Positions 25,155 to 35,561 of a DNA stretch of 64,000 bases are shown piece by piece. The DNA is from Bromus sterilis (Eukaryota > Streptophyta > Magnoliopsida > Poales > Poaceae): assembly GCA_950022295.1 (NCBI GenBank), contig OX465598.1, forward strand, positions 303,564,001 to 303,628,000, given 5' to 3'. Each line of letters starts with the position of its first letter. Within the stretch, counting starts at the first letter, position 1. The notes under the pieces are model-generated. The model had not been told where the DNA came from. It made no database searches and was given only the letters and a program-made list of their open reading frames with translations. The position numbers and the translations under genes are program-made.

Positions 25155-25290
25155 AGTAGCAGCAGGTGTGGCAGATTTTTTTGTAATTTTCGGTATAAGA
25201 CACAAAGATAAAAACAGAAAGGTAAACAAACAAGCCTAAAAAGTAAAGGTAAAGGATAGTGCGCAGCTCTGCTATCTTATCACTCGGAGT

Positions 25291-25307
25291 CCCCGGCAAC
25301 GGCGCCA
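25291..25307 (-). other. Primer binding site of element B (tRNA-Asp type)
   Basis: On the minus strand this reads TGGCGCCGTTGCCGGGG, the complement of the 3' end of plant tRNA-Asp. It lies 10 bp inside the LTR edge. Confidence 0.85.
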
Positions 25308-25317
25308 GAAATTTGCT

Positions 25318-26885
25318 TGATGGCGTGGAAGTGGTAATGGCTTCTCGCCCTTCGTTGGTTACCCCAAGTGGAAGGTGAGATGTAGGATAGCAGAGAATTT
25401 CCCTCAGTAAAGATACCGAGGTTGAGTTCGACCAGTAGGACTCCAGCAATGATAAGTAGGTGGTTCGGCAAGTGATGCACCGTCTGAAAAGATCACTTGC
25501 TTCTCCTGGACCTGCACACAATACAATTAACTTTTCTCCCAACAAAGTTCAGAGAGGTTGTCAATCTCTCTGGTCTTGTTGTTTACAAAGGGTGAAACAC
25601 ACAAGGGATAATGATAATAGCAACTGAAAGTAAATGCTGAAAAGGAAATAGCTTGTAAACAATAATGAGAATATGGACCGGGGTCCCGTGATGTGCACTA
25701 GTGATGTCTCTCCCCCAAAAGACGATAAAACTGCTATGCGAGGTAAACAAATTACAGATGGGAAATTGACAGGATTATGAACGCACCGCAATGCTAACAA
25801 TGCTACAAAAGAAAGGAAGAGGCTCATAAGTATGGGCAGTACGCCAAAATAAGTAGACCGAAATCCATATACATCTACTACTAATCATCCACCTTGAGAT
25901 ATATATCCAGAACATCTCGCTGGTATTAAGTTGCGAGTCCCACCCAAAGTGTAAACCCAAAGCAACAGACAACTGCATTAAAAGAACTTTGCGTAAAGTA
26001 AACAATCCTTGCAACCGCGGTTACAAGCACCGTTGTTTTCCCCCTTGTAGCCACAGCACATCCCCTAGACTCATGTTTCTATCACTCAAGCGTGTCATCA
26101 GGGGGCATGTACCCACAATCAAGCATAGCGTTCCCTCTTGGAGTTACTTTCCACCACTTGGCCAAAGCAATAAACAGCAATGGAGAACATGCAAGAATTA
26201 CTTAGGAACAAAAATATAAGAGATCAAAACCAAATATATTACTCTATCACGATATGAACATAATCTCATAATCCATCGGATCCCATCAAACTCAACATAG
26301 AAAAAGCATAAGAATTACATATGTGCCTCGATCATGTAGGTCAGCTCACGAGGTCTAAACCATGAAGAACAAAGAGGGGAGGAGAACATCACTTAGCTAC
26401 TGATCACGGACCCATGGTCCAAGGTAGACTACTCACGGCACATCCGGGAAGCGTCCATGGTGGAGGAGAAGCTCCCGAAGGTCGATCCTCCCTCCGGCAG
26501 GGTGCCGGGAAGGGTCCTGACGCTGCTTCCGATCTTGGAAGCGTGGCTACGGCGGAACAGAGGCGAGATTGGAAAATAGGGTTCTGTCTCTGGAGTTTCC
26601 CGTGACGGAGGAATAAATAGGCGAAGGGGGGCAGCCAGGGGGCCACCAGGGGTCCAGGCGCCCCCCCCCCACTGGCGGTGGCCCTCTGGCCCCACTTGGG
26701 TGTTCTTGGAAGACTCCGTTACACTGATTTTTTATCCGATTTTCCTGAATTTTTTGAGCACTTTTAATATGGGGGAAACCTGAAATAGAAAAACAGCAGA
26801 AAACAGAAACTGGCACTGGGGTGCACTGAGTTAGCAAAACATGCATGGAGCGAGCAGAAATTATCGATACGTTTGAGACGTATCA
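25318..26885 (-). repeat. 5' LTR of Athila-like element B
   Basis: The LTR is 1568 bp with TGATACGTC at the 26885 end and ATCA at the 25318 end. It carries a C run at 26661-26670 (plus strand). Confidence 0.9.
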
Positions 26886-29800
26886 GCATGATGCGCATCC
26901 ACATGCGCGGTCTTATTCTGTGGGGTGTCTTATTTGGTGAAGTCCCTCGTCCACCATACCCGATTGCTCCTGTGGCTCCTATACCGCCGGTGCCTCCTGT
27001 TCTTGCTGCTGATGCTTCTCAAGCTTATAAGGATGTCGCCAAGAATCTCGACGACGCTGCAATTGAAGCTTATGATCAGCAGGTATCTGCTTACCATGTT
27101 TCTCTTTCTGTCTATTGGGATGCGATGTCTGCTTACACTCAGTAGTGCAACGATGATGCTCGAGCGGCTGTTGTCCTCACTGCGAGTGTTCTCCCTCAAT
27201 TTGTCTCTGAGATTATGAGCCTTGGCACTCTCGCAGAGATGTGGTCTTTTCTCTGTCAGTACTATCATCCCTCTGGTGATGCCCTCTACTTATCTTTGGT
27301 GCGTCAGGAGCATGCTCTTCGGCAAGGTGATTCTTCTGTTGATGAGTTCTGCACACAGAGTGCATCCATATGGCGTCACCTTGATTCCCTCGGACTGTTG
27401 TTTGTGGCACCTGTCGTTGCTGCCAGACTACGAGGTCTGATTTGGAGTTTCAGCGTGTTCATGAGTTCCTCTCCCGCCTCCGGTCAGAGTTTGAGCCCAG
27501 GAGTGCTCACTTGCTTGCTCGTGGTCGTGTTCCCATCTCGGAGGTGCTTGCAGAGCTTCGTGCTGAGGAGATCTGTCTTCGTTCCGCTGGTCTTCTTGCG
27601 GTCCCTGTTGTTCTTGTTGCCAGGGCTCATGTCTCGTCTGCACGACCCACGGCGCCACCGCTACTGCCCACACCTTCAGGGGGTGAGTCACCCTCCTTCT
27701 GGTAGAGGTCGCTCGTGTCGTGACACAGTTTGTGGATACTTCTCCAAGCAAGGTCATCCAGAGGTTGATTGTCATCAGAAGCAGCGTGATATGAGGCGCT
27801 CCGAGTCTTGTGTGGCCTCTCCGGTGATGTCCCTTATTGCCCATGACATTGTTGCCCTCAAGCGCATGCTGGCCTCCTATGGCTCTTCCTCGACGGGCTC
27901 TGCTGCCACCGCTGCTACCTCCACCACTCCACCACCGTCGGCACCTACACAGTCAGGTACATATTCGTGGGTTCTGGACTCTGGAGCTTCCTTTCATATG
28001 TCTTCTGATTCTTCTGCGTTGACTTCTCTTCGCCCTCTTGATTTTCCGATCAATGTTCTCACTGCCGATGGCACACCCCTCCCTGTTGCTAATCGTGGCA
28101 CTCTTTCCACTCCGTCTTTCTCTGTTCCTAGTGTTTCTCAAGTTCCTGGCCTTACCATGAATCTATTTTCCGCTGCCCAACTTACTGATTCTGGTTGTCA
28201 TGTTATTCTTGATGTCGACTCTTGCTCTGTTCAGGATCATCGCACCCAGGCTCTGGTTGGCGCTGGCCCTCGGCGCCGTGAGTCTGAAGGTCTTTGGGAG
28301 CTTGACTGGCTTCGTGTCCCTTCTGCTACCACCACATCTGCCAGTTCTCATGCTCGTGCCGCTCCTTCTTCCGCGTCCTTCCAGCAGTGGCATCATCGAC
28401 TTGGACACATTTCTGGCTCTCTCTTGTCTTCATTAGTGCACCAAGGTGTCTTAGGCTCTGTATATGGGGATGTTTCCTTACAGTGTGATGGTTGTATACT
28501 TGGCAAACAGACTCAGTTACCTTCCTACAAGTGACTTTGTATCTCAGCGTCCCTTTGATCTTGTTCACTCTGATGTATGGGGTCCTGCTCCTTTTGAGTC
28601 GGAAGGTGGTCATCGTTATTATGTTCTCTTTATTGATGATTTATCTCACCACACTTGGCTCTACTTTATGAAAACTCGCAGTGAGGTTCTCCCCATTTAC
28701 AAGCGCTTTGTTGCCATGGTCCACACCCAATTTTCCACGCCTATTCGTATATTTCGTGTTGATTCTGCTGGTGAGTATATCCCCCACATGTTGCGTGGCT
28801 TTCTTGCGGAACAGGGCACTCTCGCCAGTTCTCTTGCCCTGGTTCCCATGCTCAGAATGGTGTTGCGGAACGCAAGCATCGTCATCTTCTTGAGACGTCT
28901 CGTGCGATGATGATCGTCGCCTCTCTTCCACCTCACTTTTGGGCTGAGGCTGTTTCGGCATCCACCTACCTCATCAACATTCAGCCCTCGGCTACCTTGC
29001 AGGGTGGCATCCCTTCGGAGCGCCTTTTTGGTCATTCTCCTGACTACTCCGCTCTTCGCATGTTTGGATGTGTCTGATGTGTCCTTCTTGCACCTCGCAA
29101 ACGCACCAAATTGACTGCCCAGTCGGTTGAGTGTGTTTTGCTTGGCTACAGCGATGAGCACAAGGGCTATAGATGTTGGTATCCCGTCAGTCGTTGCCTG
29201 CGCATTTCGCGTGATGTGACTTTTGATGAGTCTCGCTCTTACTACCCGCGTCCTTCCTCCTCGAGCTTCTTTGTGGACGATCACTCTTTCCTTCTCCTTC
29301 CATCTACCCCTTCCTCCTTGTCTCCCATTAACCCCCCCCCCCTCCATCGGCCCGTCTCACTATTCCTCCTACACCACCGACACCACCTTCCCCTCCATCG
29401 TCCTCCACCACTACACCATCTTCCCTCTCTCCACCTTCCTCTCTTGTGCCTCAGCTTCACTCTCCTTTTCCTCTCCACTACACTCGTCGACCTCGTCCTG
29501 TTGATGATCCCACCGACATGCCTTCTACTTCTGACATACCTCCTTCCCCACCTCCCCCGGTCCATAACCTTCGTGATCGTCCTTGTCCTTCACCCGATCG
29601 CTACTCTCCTGATCGCTATGGTATTTTTGATGTTGCTGAGCCTACCTCCTATCGAGCTGCCTTGACTCAGCCCGAACGGCAGCTTGCGATGGCCGAGGAA
29701 ATTGTTGCCCTTGAGCGCACTGGCACGTGGGATCTGGTTCCCCTTCCTTCTGGTGTTCGTCCCATCACATGCAAGTGGGTATATAAGATTAAGACCCGCT

Positions 29801-30528
29801 CCGATGTCTCTCTTCAGCGCTACAAAGCCCGTCTTGTGGCTCGTGGTTTCCAGCAGGAGCGGGGGCGTGATTATGATGAGAATTTCGCTCCTGTGGCCCA
29901 CATGACCACTGTCCGCACTCTTCTTGGTGTTGCCTCTGTTCGTCATTGGTATGTGTCTCAGCTTGACGTTCAAAACGCATTTCTCAATGGTGAGTTGCAT
30001 GAGGAGGTCTACATGCAGCCACCACCGGGGTACTCTGCTCCTGATGGCACCGTTTGTCGTCGTAGGCGATCCCTCTATGGCCTCAAGCAGGCCCCTCGCG
30101 CCTGGTTTGAGCGTTTTTCCTCTTTGGTGACTGTTGCTGGCTTCTCGCCCAGTGATCATGATCCACCTCTGTTTTTCCACACATCTCCTCGTGGTCGGAC
30201 TCTTCTGCTTCTCTATGTCGATGACATAATCATTACTGGTGACGAATCTGAATACATTACCTTTGTTAAGTCCCGCCTCCGCGAGCACTTCCTGATGTCC
30301 GATCTTGGTCCTCTTTGCTACTTTCTTGGGACTGGGGTTTCTTCTACCTCCGATGGCTTCTTCATCTCCCAAGAAAAATATATTCAGGATCTTATTGCTC
30401 GTGCTGCTCTTGGTGATGACTTCACTGTTGTGACTCCTATGGAGCTCAACGTTCAGCTGCGTACCACTGATGGTGATCCTCTTGCTGATCCCACTCGGTA
30501 TCGCCATCTGGTTGGGAGTCTTGTCTGT
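26886..30528 (+). pseudogene. Copia E gag-pol, first part (gag to reverse transcriptase)
   Basis: Gag (to about 27690) holds a TAG at 27143-27145 and two compensating frame changes near 27400-27440 and 27690. The zinc knuckle at 27731-27772 has lost its second Cys (CGYF). The protease active site is LDSGAS with Asp at 27977-27979, and the pre-integrase domain has WHHRLGH near 28390. Integrase Asp codons lie at 28572 and 28761, with a frame change before the Glu at 28868. A TGA lies at 29073. Reverse transcriptase (29683-30528) is in one clean frame with LYVDDIIITG at about 30211-30240 and ends at HLVGSLV, where element C interrupts it. The part before RT has at least four frame breaks, so no full product is possible. 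Confidence 0.9.
30524..30528. repeat. Probable left target-site duplication of element C (TCTGT)
   Basis: It faces TCTAC at 56764-56768. Three of five bases agree. The right copy keeps the Tyr codon expected after GSLV in Copia polymerases, so the left copy seems to have mutated by two transitions. Confidence 0.5.
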
Positions 30529-31998
30529 TGTAACAGCCCAAAACTGACAAAATCCAAAAAAATGCATTTTTATTTTTCCCATTGGGGATGAAAATTTGCG
30601 CATTAATTCTCTGCTATAATCCATGTGACAGAAAAATGCCAAAGCATTTTTCATGTTATGTAAGAGGATTATTCTAAATTCTTTATTTTTCTCCTTTCCT
30701 ATCCTTTGTCATTTTCTCGAAGCATCATCTTTGATCCCCGGAGCGAACCCTAGGACACTTGACGATGTTTTGCCATGATGAAGCTCGCTGCAACATCTCA
30801 TGATTTTTATCATGTCTAGGAAATGGGGTTGTAGTTCAAACGATATTTGAATTGTTTTAAATACCGTTTGAATTACTTAAATATTTTGACCCAAATAAGT
30901 TTCTAAAAATCCTATAGTTATTGAGGATTCATTATCATATTTTTATATGAATTTTGGAAATCATTTGCTATTCTTTTTCAGACTTTCTTATCTGCTTTCT
31001 TTTGTGAAAGAATAAACGCAGATAAAGCCTCCAGTGCCATTAGGCCACTTCTCCTTCTCCCAAGCCCAGCTCCAGTCCAGCCCAGCTTTCCCCAGCCCAA
31101 CCGAGCCATCTTCTCCTTTTTTTCTCTTTTCCCCTCTCCTCTCACCCCTGGCCCGCCTGTCATCTTCCCTCCCCCTCACCTTTTCTCCTCTCTCTCTCAC
31201 GGTGAAGCCATGGAAGAGAGGAGTGGAGCCCCTCTGCAGCCTCTCTTCCCCTCCCCCTTTTAAGCCCCTCTCCCCTGCCGAAACCTAGCCCCTCCTTCCT
31301 CTTCCTCCCAGCCGCCGCCTCCCAATTCTTCCCTTGTTTTCTCTCTGCTGCCACCATGTACAGAAGGTCCATGGCCTCAACTTCATCGAGCCGTGGCCGC
31401 CGATCGCCGCCTCGAGGTCTTTGATGGCTCTCCCCGGTCCTTGTCGCGCCTTCGGGAGCAAGCAGCCGAGGCCGGTGTGACCCGGCTCGTCCTTCCGCGG
31501 CGGCCGCGCCCGCCTGCAGACGTTGTCCTCGCCGATCGCCTCCTCCTCGAGCCGACGTCTTCCGAGCGAGTCATCAACCCCGAGCCTGTCCTCATCAAGC
31601 CGTCGCCTTGGTCGCCAGCTGCACCTCCCCGAGCCCAAGTTCGACGACCCTGCGCCATCCTCTGTGAGCTCCTCCTCCTCCTCCCGTTTTTCCTGTCTCG
31701 CGTGTAGCCTGTAGGTCGTAGCCGCCATGTTGTTGCCGTGCGCTCGCCGGCGTCCTTCCGCGCTCCCGTCCGTCCGGGAGCACAACCAGGACGTGTGCGG
31801 CATCTCCAACGAGTGTGTGTGGCCACCCGGGCCTTGCCTTGTGCGTGCTACGCCTCCCGGTGATGTCTCTGATTAGCCCTGTCGTCGTTTGATCCGTAAG
31901 TGCAGGTTCAGTTTCTGTTTCGTCAGAAACAGCGCTGCAGTTTCAGTTAGCCGTACCTGTTTGATCTTCTTTCTTCAGTTTTGTTATTTGTCACGGAT

Positions 31999-32070
31999 TG
32001 AGTAGTGGCGTAGTGGCAGGTTGTCCAAGACTTGAACAGCGAGGTCACGGGATCAAATCCCAGTTGGGGC
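31999..32070 (+). other. tRNA-like module 1 in LTR C (A and B boxes)
   Basis: The A-box match TGGCGTAGTGG is at 32006-32016 and the B-box match GGATCAAATCC at 32050-32060, 44 bp apart start to start as in a standard tRNA gene. A GGG/CCC T-stem closes the loop. The acceptor ends do not pair, so this is not a functional tRNA but a tRNA-derived unit with possible Pol III promoter boxes. Confidence 0.7.
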
Positions 32071-32193
32071 AAAGCCTCTTATTTTTTCCTCTGTTTATTC
32101 ATTCTTGTGGCGTCAGTGTTGTGTTCTTCAGTTTGGTTCAGTTAGAGCTCCTATATGCTTCATGTAGTTGCAGACTTGTTTCATGTCGTAACT

Positions 32194-32265
32194 CTTGTGC
32201 TAGCGCAGTGGTTCAGCACCAGAGTTTGCGACGGTGAGGTACTGGGTTCAAATCCCAGCAGCCTC
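32194..32265 (+). other. tRNA-like module 2 in LTR C (A and B boxes)
   Basis: The A box TAGCGCAGTGG is at 32201-32211 and the B box GGTTCAAATCC at 32245-32255, 44 bp apart. A perfect 5-bp T stem (CTGGG/CCCAG) closes a 7-base TTCAAAT loop. CACC/GGTG could pair in the anticodon arm, but the loop is too large. The acceptor stem is absent. Confidence 0.75.
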
Positions 32266-32322
32266 TTTTATTTGCTGCTATATTGTTTTGCTGCTGCACA
32301 TGGAATAGCTAGTCTTCATCTA

Positions 32323-32406
32323 TTGCCATTTCAAATCTTTAGCTCTAGCGCAGTGGTTGTCCTGTTGCTATTTCAAATCTTTAGCTCTAGCGCAGTGGTT
32401 GTCCTT
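32323..32406 (+). repeat. 42-bp tandem duplication carrying an extra A box
   Basis: Two nearly identical 42-bp units (32323-32364 and 32365-32406) each hold TAGCGCAGTGG. The second unit is the A-box half of module 3. The duplication is absent from the other LTR (near 45720), which accounts for almost all of the 43-bp LTR length difference. Confidence 0.85.
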
Positions 32407-32452
32407 GTTGTTTGGAACCAGCAGGTTCAGGGTTCAAGTCCACTTATGGACC
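32381..32452 (+). other. tRNA-like module 3 in LTR C (A and B boxes)
   Basis: The A box TAGCGCAGTGG is at 32388-32398 and the B box GGTTCAAGTCC at 32431-32441, 43 bp apart. The T-arm pairing is weaker than in module 2. The module stands about 190 bp after module 2 in the same orientation. Confidence 0.68.
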
Positions 32453-34724
32453 CACACCCCCTTTACTTTTTATGTTTTGTAGGTATTTTGTGCCGATTTG
32501 CGATGATAATACCTCCTAGCTCGTTTCTCGAATGGCGATAATCTTAATACGAAACTTGCTCTAATTTATATGTAGATCTTTAAAATGTCATCCTTTGTCA
32601 TGCTTGCATATGTATACATGTAATATCCACGCTAATTACAACCAATGCCTTAATTACCGTGGTGTATTTAGCGATATGCCATGTCTAGGACTTCACCCCA
32701 CTTAATTTGACTAGCTTAGGTAGTTTATTTTTGCTTCACCCCTCTTGCCATGTGTGTGTGACATGCCATGCTTGGTGAGAGATGCCATGTTAACAACCTT
32801 TGCTCATCTTGTGTAGCTAAACAACTTGAACCATTCTAAATGTGCGGTATCATCTTGTGTGACGAGTACTCCACTTAACTTGTTACTAACCGCTCTCGAC
32901 GATAGATACGATGTCGTAGTGCGTTGTCATGTGTTGACTTCTTGTTGATGCTTGCTCGTGATTTCTTGGTAGTAATAGTTTCTTGCTCTTCGATTGCCTT
33001 GTCCAGTGTTTCCTTCTTCTGTGCTTCCGCGGGTACCTTTTGGAGACGTTGCGAGCTTGCGATCGACTACAACTTCGGTTTCGTCTTCTCATCAGGTAAG
33101 GGGGAGCGTATATCATACTTATAACTTTCAGCTCACTCGCGCCTAGGTGTAGGATAGAACGATTGCTTGATCCTACCACTCTATATTCATGCCTCTCAAA
33201 TAAACCCAAACAGCCATGTCCCTCCACATCCCAGCAAACCTTATTCGGCTATGTTACTTTTGCTAGCTTCTCAACCACTGCTTAGTATGCATGCTAGGAT
33301 GTTATCAATTGTTACCTCATGTTACTCCTTGGATTGGGCTATCACATTATTATATTGTTGTGGATGATATGATTATTATAATGTTGACTATATTCGACGA
33401 AGGATGGAAGGTCTAGGCTATCCCGCCACGACGCTTTTGTTCCATTCGAGTCACCTAGGATCCGAGTTCCGGGTATTGGTTCTAAGACTGAGCGTGCCTA
33501 ACCACGTGTGGGATTTTATGGGGTCCCCTTTTTTACCTATCTAGCTTCAAACATTTCTAGTGGTGGCCCAAGCTGATTTACCATTTGAAAACCGTGTGTG
33601 TGTCTGTCGGGTAGCTCCTAGCAGATATCCTTTAAAACAACCTGGGCCAGCGGGAACATGGTTTACTTGTTGGTCCAACCTGTCTGGCTGAGGACCCGGT
33701 CTCATGTGAGAATTACCGGCAATCCAAACCTGCGACAGACGGTAGAGACCAGATTGAGAACGCGGCCGGCTCCTGAGCTGGATGTCGACTCACCGGGGGC
33801 CACCCGGATTTGTTCGTTGTTAGTTAGAGGGACCTGTCGTTTCGGATCTCTTCGGACTAAATCATAAAATGGCTGCCTGTGATGGGTAGAAACTGAGAGA
33901 GATGGGCGTGCGTGCGGAGCCTTGTAATGGGCAGTTGGTACACCCCTGCAGGGTTAAATCTTTTCGAGAAGTCGTGTCCACGGTTATGGACGACTTGGAA
34001 CCTACGTCTTGTTCATAGATAACATCAACTGAATCATAAATATAACTTGATCAACGTGTGTGTCTGCCTTGACTGCTTATTCTTCGTCGGGATGCGAAGA
34101 GGAGGACAAGGATAGGATAGGTGTCATGCTTGCGTAAGTAGTTGATAGCAAGACTTGTTGGAGGCGATTCCTCATCGAATGCTTGGTCCTCATCTTACTC
34201 TAAAATAGACCGTTAGCCACTCATATATTGCTAGTGCGTCTGCATCCTCACCACTACCCCTTATTACCTGTGAGAAGTTAGTTACAAGACTTTGATATAT
34301 TCTCACCCCTTTCTTTCTTTTCCCTTTTATGTTTTGCCTGATCTGCCGCTGCAGTTGATTACTACCTCGACTCTTCTTTTGGACGCCTTCGTGGAGACTC
34401 AACGATGACTAGTTAGGTGGATCCTGGCGGAGAGCCTGGACCCGTGTGGTTACGGGAATGGTGTGTTTTACCTTTGCCACTAGGCATTTGAGTGTAGTCT
34501 GTACTCAGACATGTATCTTCGGCTGATGTAATGTATCTAAGGCAGTTGTATGCCGATTGTATGAGATGTTGTATCCTTGTAGCTGTAATGTTGTGATATC
34601 ATGTTGGAAATCCGAGGCATATGGCTTTGTCACATGTCGCGGTGGGACCGATATGTGCTTCGTCCCCGGATCTGGATGGAAACATCTAGATCTGGAGCAT
34701 TACCGCATAGCGGGCCTTACAACT

Positions 34725-34736
34725 TGGTATCAGAGC
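34725..34736 (+). other. Primer binding site of element C (iMet type)
   Basis: TGGTATCAGAGC lies three bases after the LTR end. It is the same sequence as in the Tekay-like element and element D. Confidence 0.93.
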
Positions 34737-35542
34737 CTTACCGACTGTAGGGTCCCTTTACTGGCCGAAGTCGAGTCTAGACAAAAACTATTTTGTAATT
34801 ACTAAGTTAGCTATCGGAGAGTAGGAACCTTTTTACTCCTTATCCCCTCACTCTGGCAAGGAAGTGTGACGTAATGTTTTCTCTTTCAACTTATCCTCTT
34901 CAAAACCAATCTAGGTTCTAGTTTAGGAGATTTCAGTCGGACCAATACTTTATCAGCAGCGGGTTGGTCGGCGTACTTCGAACTGGATGAGCATGGCTCG
35001 TGGGCTTGTCGCCCTACATCGATAAATGCGCGGACCGCGTGAAAAAGTTGAACCGGGTTGCCTGGTTATTATCCAACTAATGGATTCTGAACCTCCCGCT
35101 TCGGTTGTCCCCCTTTGTCCGCTGGAGTCGGCATTGTGTGTGGATCCTCCTCTGTCCTGTCTCGTTGTTCAGGTTTTCGCACCTTCCTGAGTGATGTTAT
35201 TGTAGAAATGCTGGTACGATATTGTTTCGATTCGGACTCTCATGTTTCGTGGCATCCAATAGTACCTAGGTAATCTTTTACGGAAACCTTCAGTTTCTTT
35301 CCCCGATGGAGTGAGTTTTGTTGTGATAACCCCTCGTTGAATCCGAGCTTGCTCTCGATTTGTTTCCCGCATCTTCGGACGTTTTCTTCTTCGATATCGG
35401 CAACTCCAGTCAGGTTGGATACTAACGGAGTCAAACATCGTTGCCATGATGAGCGAAGCCTATGTTGTTGGTGTTAGGAAGTTTCACCTCTCGGTTGATC
35501 TTCCTTCTTGCAACTTCTCGATCCCTTCCCCTGGGTTATGCC

Positions 35543-35561
35543 GGATCTCGGGATGAGATCC
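35543..35561 (+). repeat. Inverted repeat before the 3' LTR of element C
   Basis: GGATCTC and GAGATCC arms of 7 bp surround a 5-base centre. It matches in place and form the repeats at 51941-51959 (element D) and 12119-12138 (Tekay-like element). Confidence 0.65.

Larger units (their letters stand above)
21941..26885 (-). mobile_element. Athila-like Gypsy element B, 5' LTR to 3' interior, truncated
   Basis: Read on the minus strand, this copy has a 5' LTR (26885 to 25318), a tRNA-Asp-type primer site (25307-25291), gag and protease remnants (25154 to about 23100), and non-coding interior down to 21941. The final 1.7 kb or so of interior and the 3' LTR are missing. It is the same family as A and F, in the opposite orientation to A. 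Confidence 0.9.
30529..34721 (+). repeat. 5' LTR of element C
   Basis: The LTR is 4193 bp and runs from TGTAACAGCCC to GCGGGCCTTACA. The first half (to about 32640) is specific to C and holds a GC-rich block (31030-31860) and three tRNA-like modules. The second half (32640-34721) is shared with element D. Open frames in the GC-rich block (for example 31285-31809 minus) are low in complexity and recur in the other LTR, so I do not call genes. Confidence 0.93.

Noticed and set aside
29111..29665. Separate gene within Copia E
   Set aside because: Its first part is Copia integrase C-terminal sequence and its second half is the connection region read in the wrong frame.
31285..31826. Minus-strand ORFs of 147-174 codons in the C LTR
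   Set aside because: They lie in a GC-rich leader-like block and recur in the other LTR (36215-36882) with changes. No domain or conserved start was seen.
31999..32452. Three functional tRNA genes
   Set aside because: The A and B boxes and one T stem are present, but the acceptor stems do not pair and the anticodon arms do not fold into a 7-base loop. I keep them as tRNA-like modules only.
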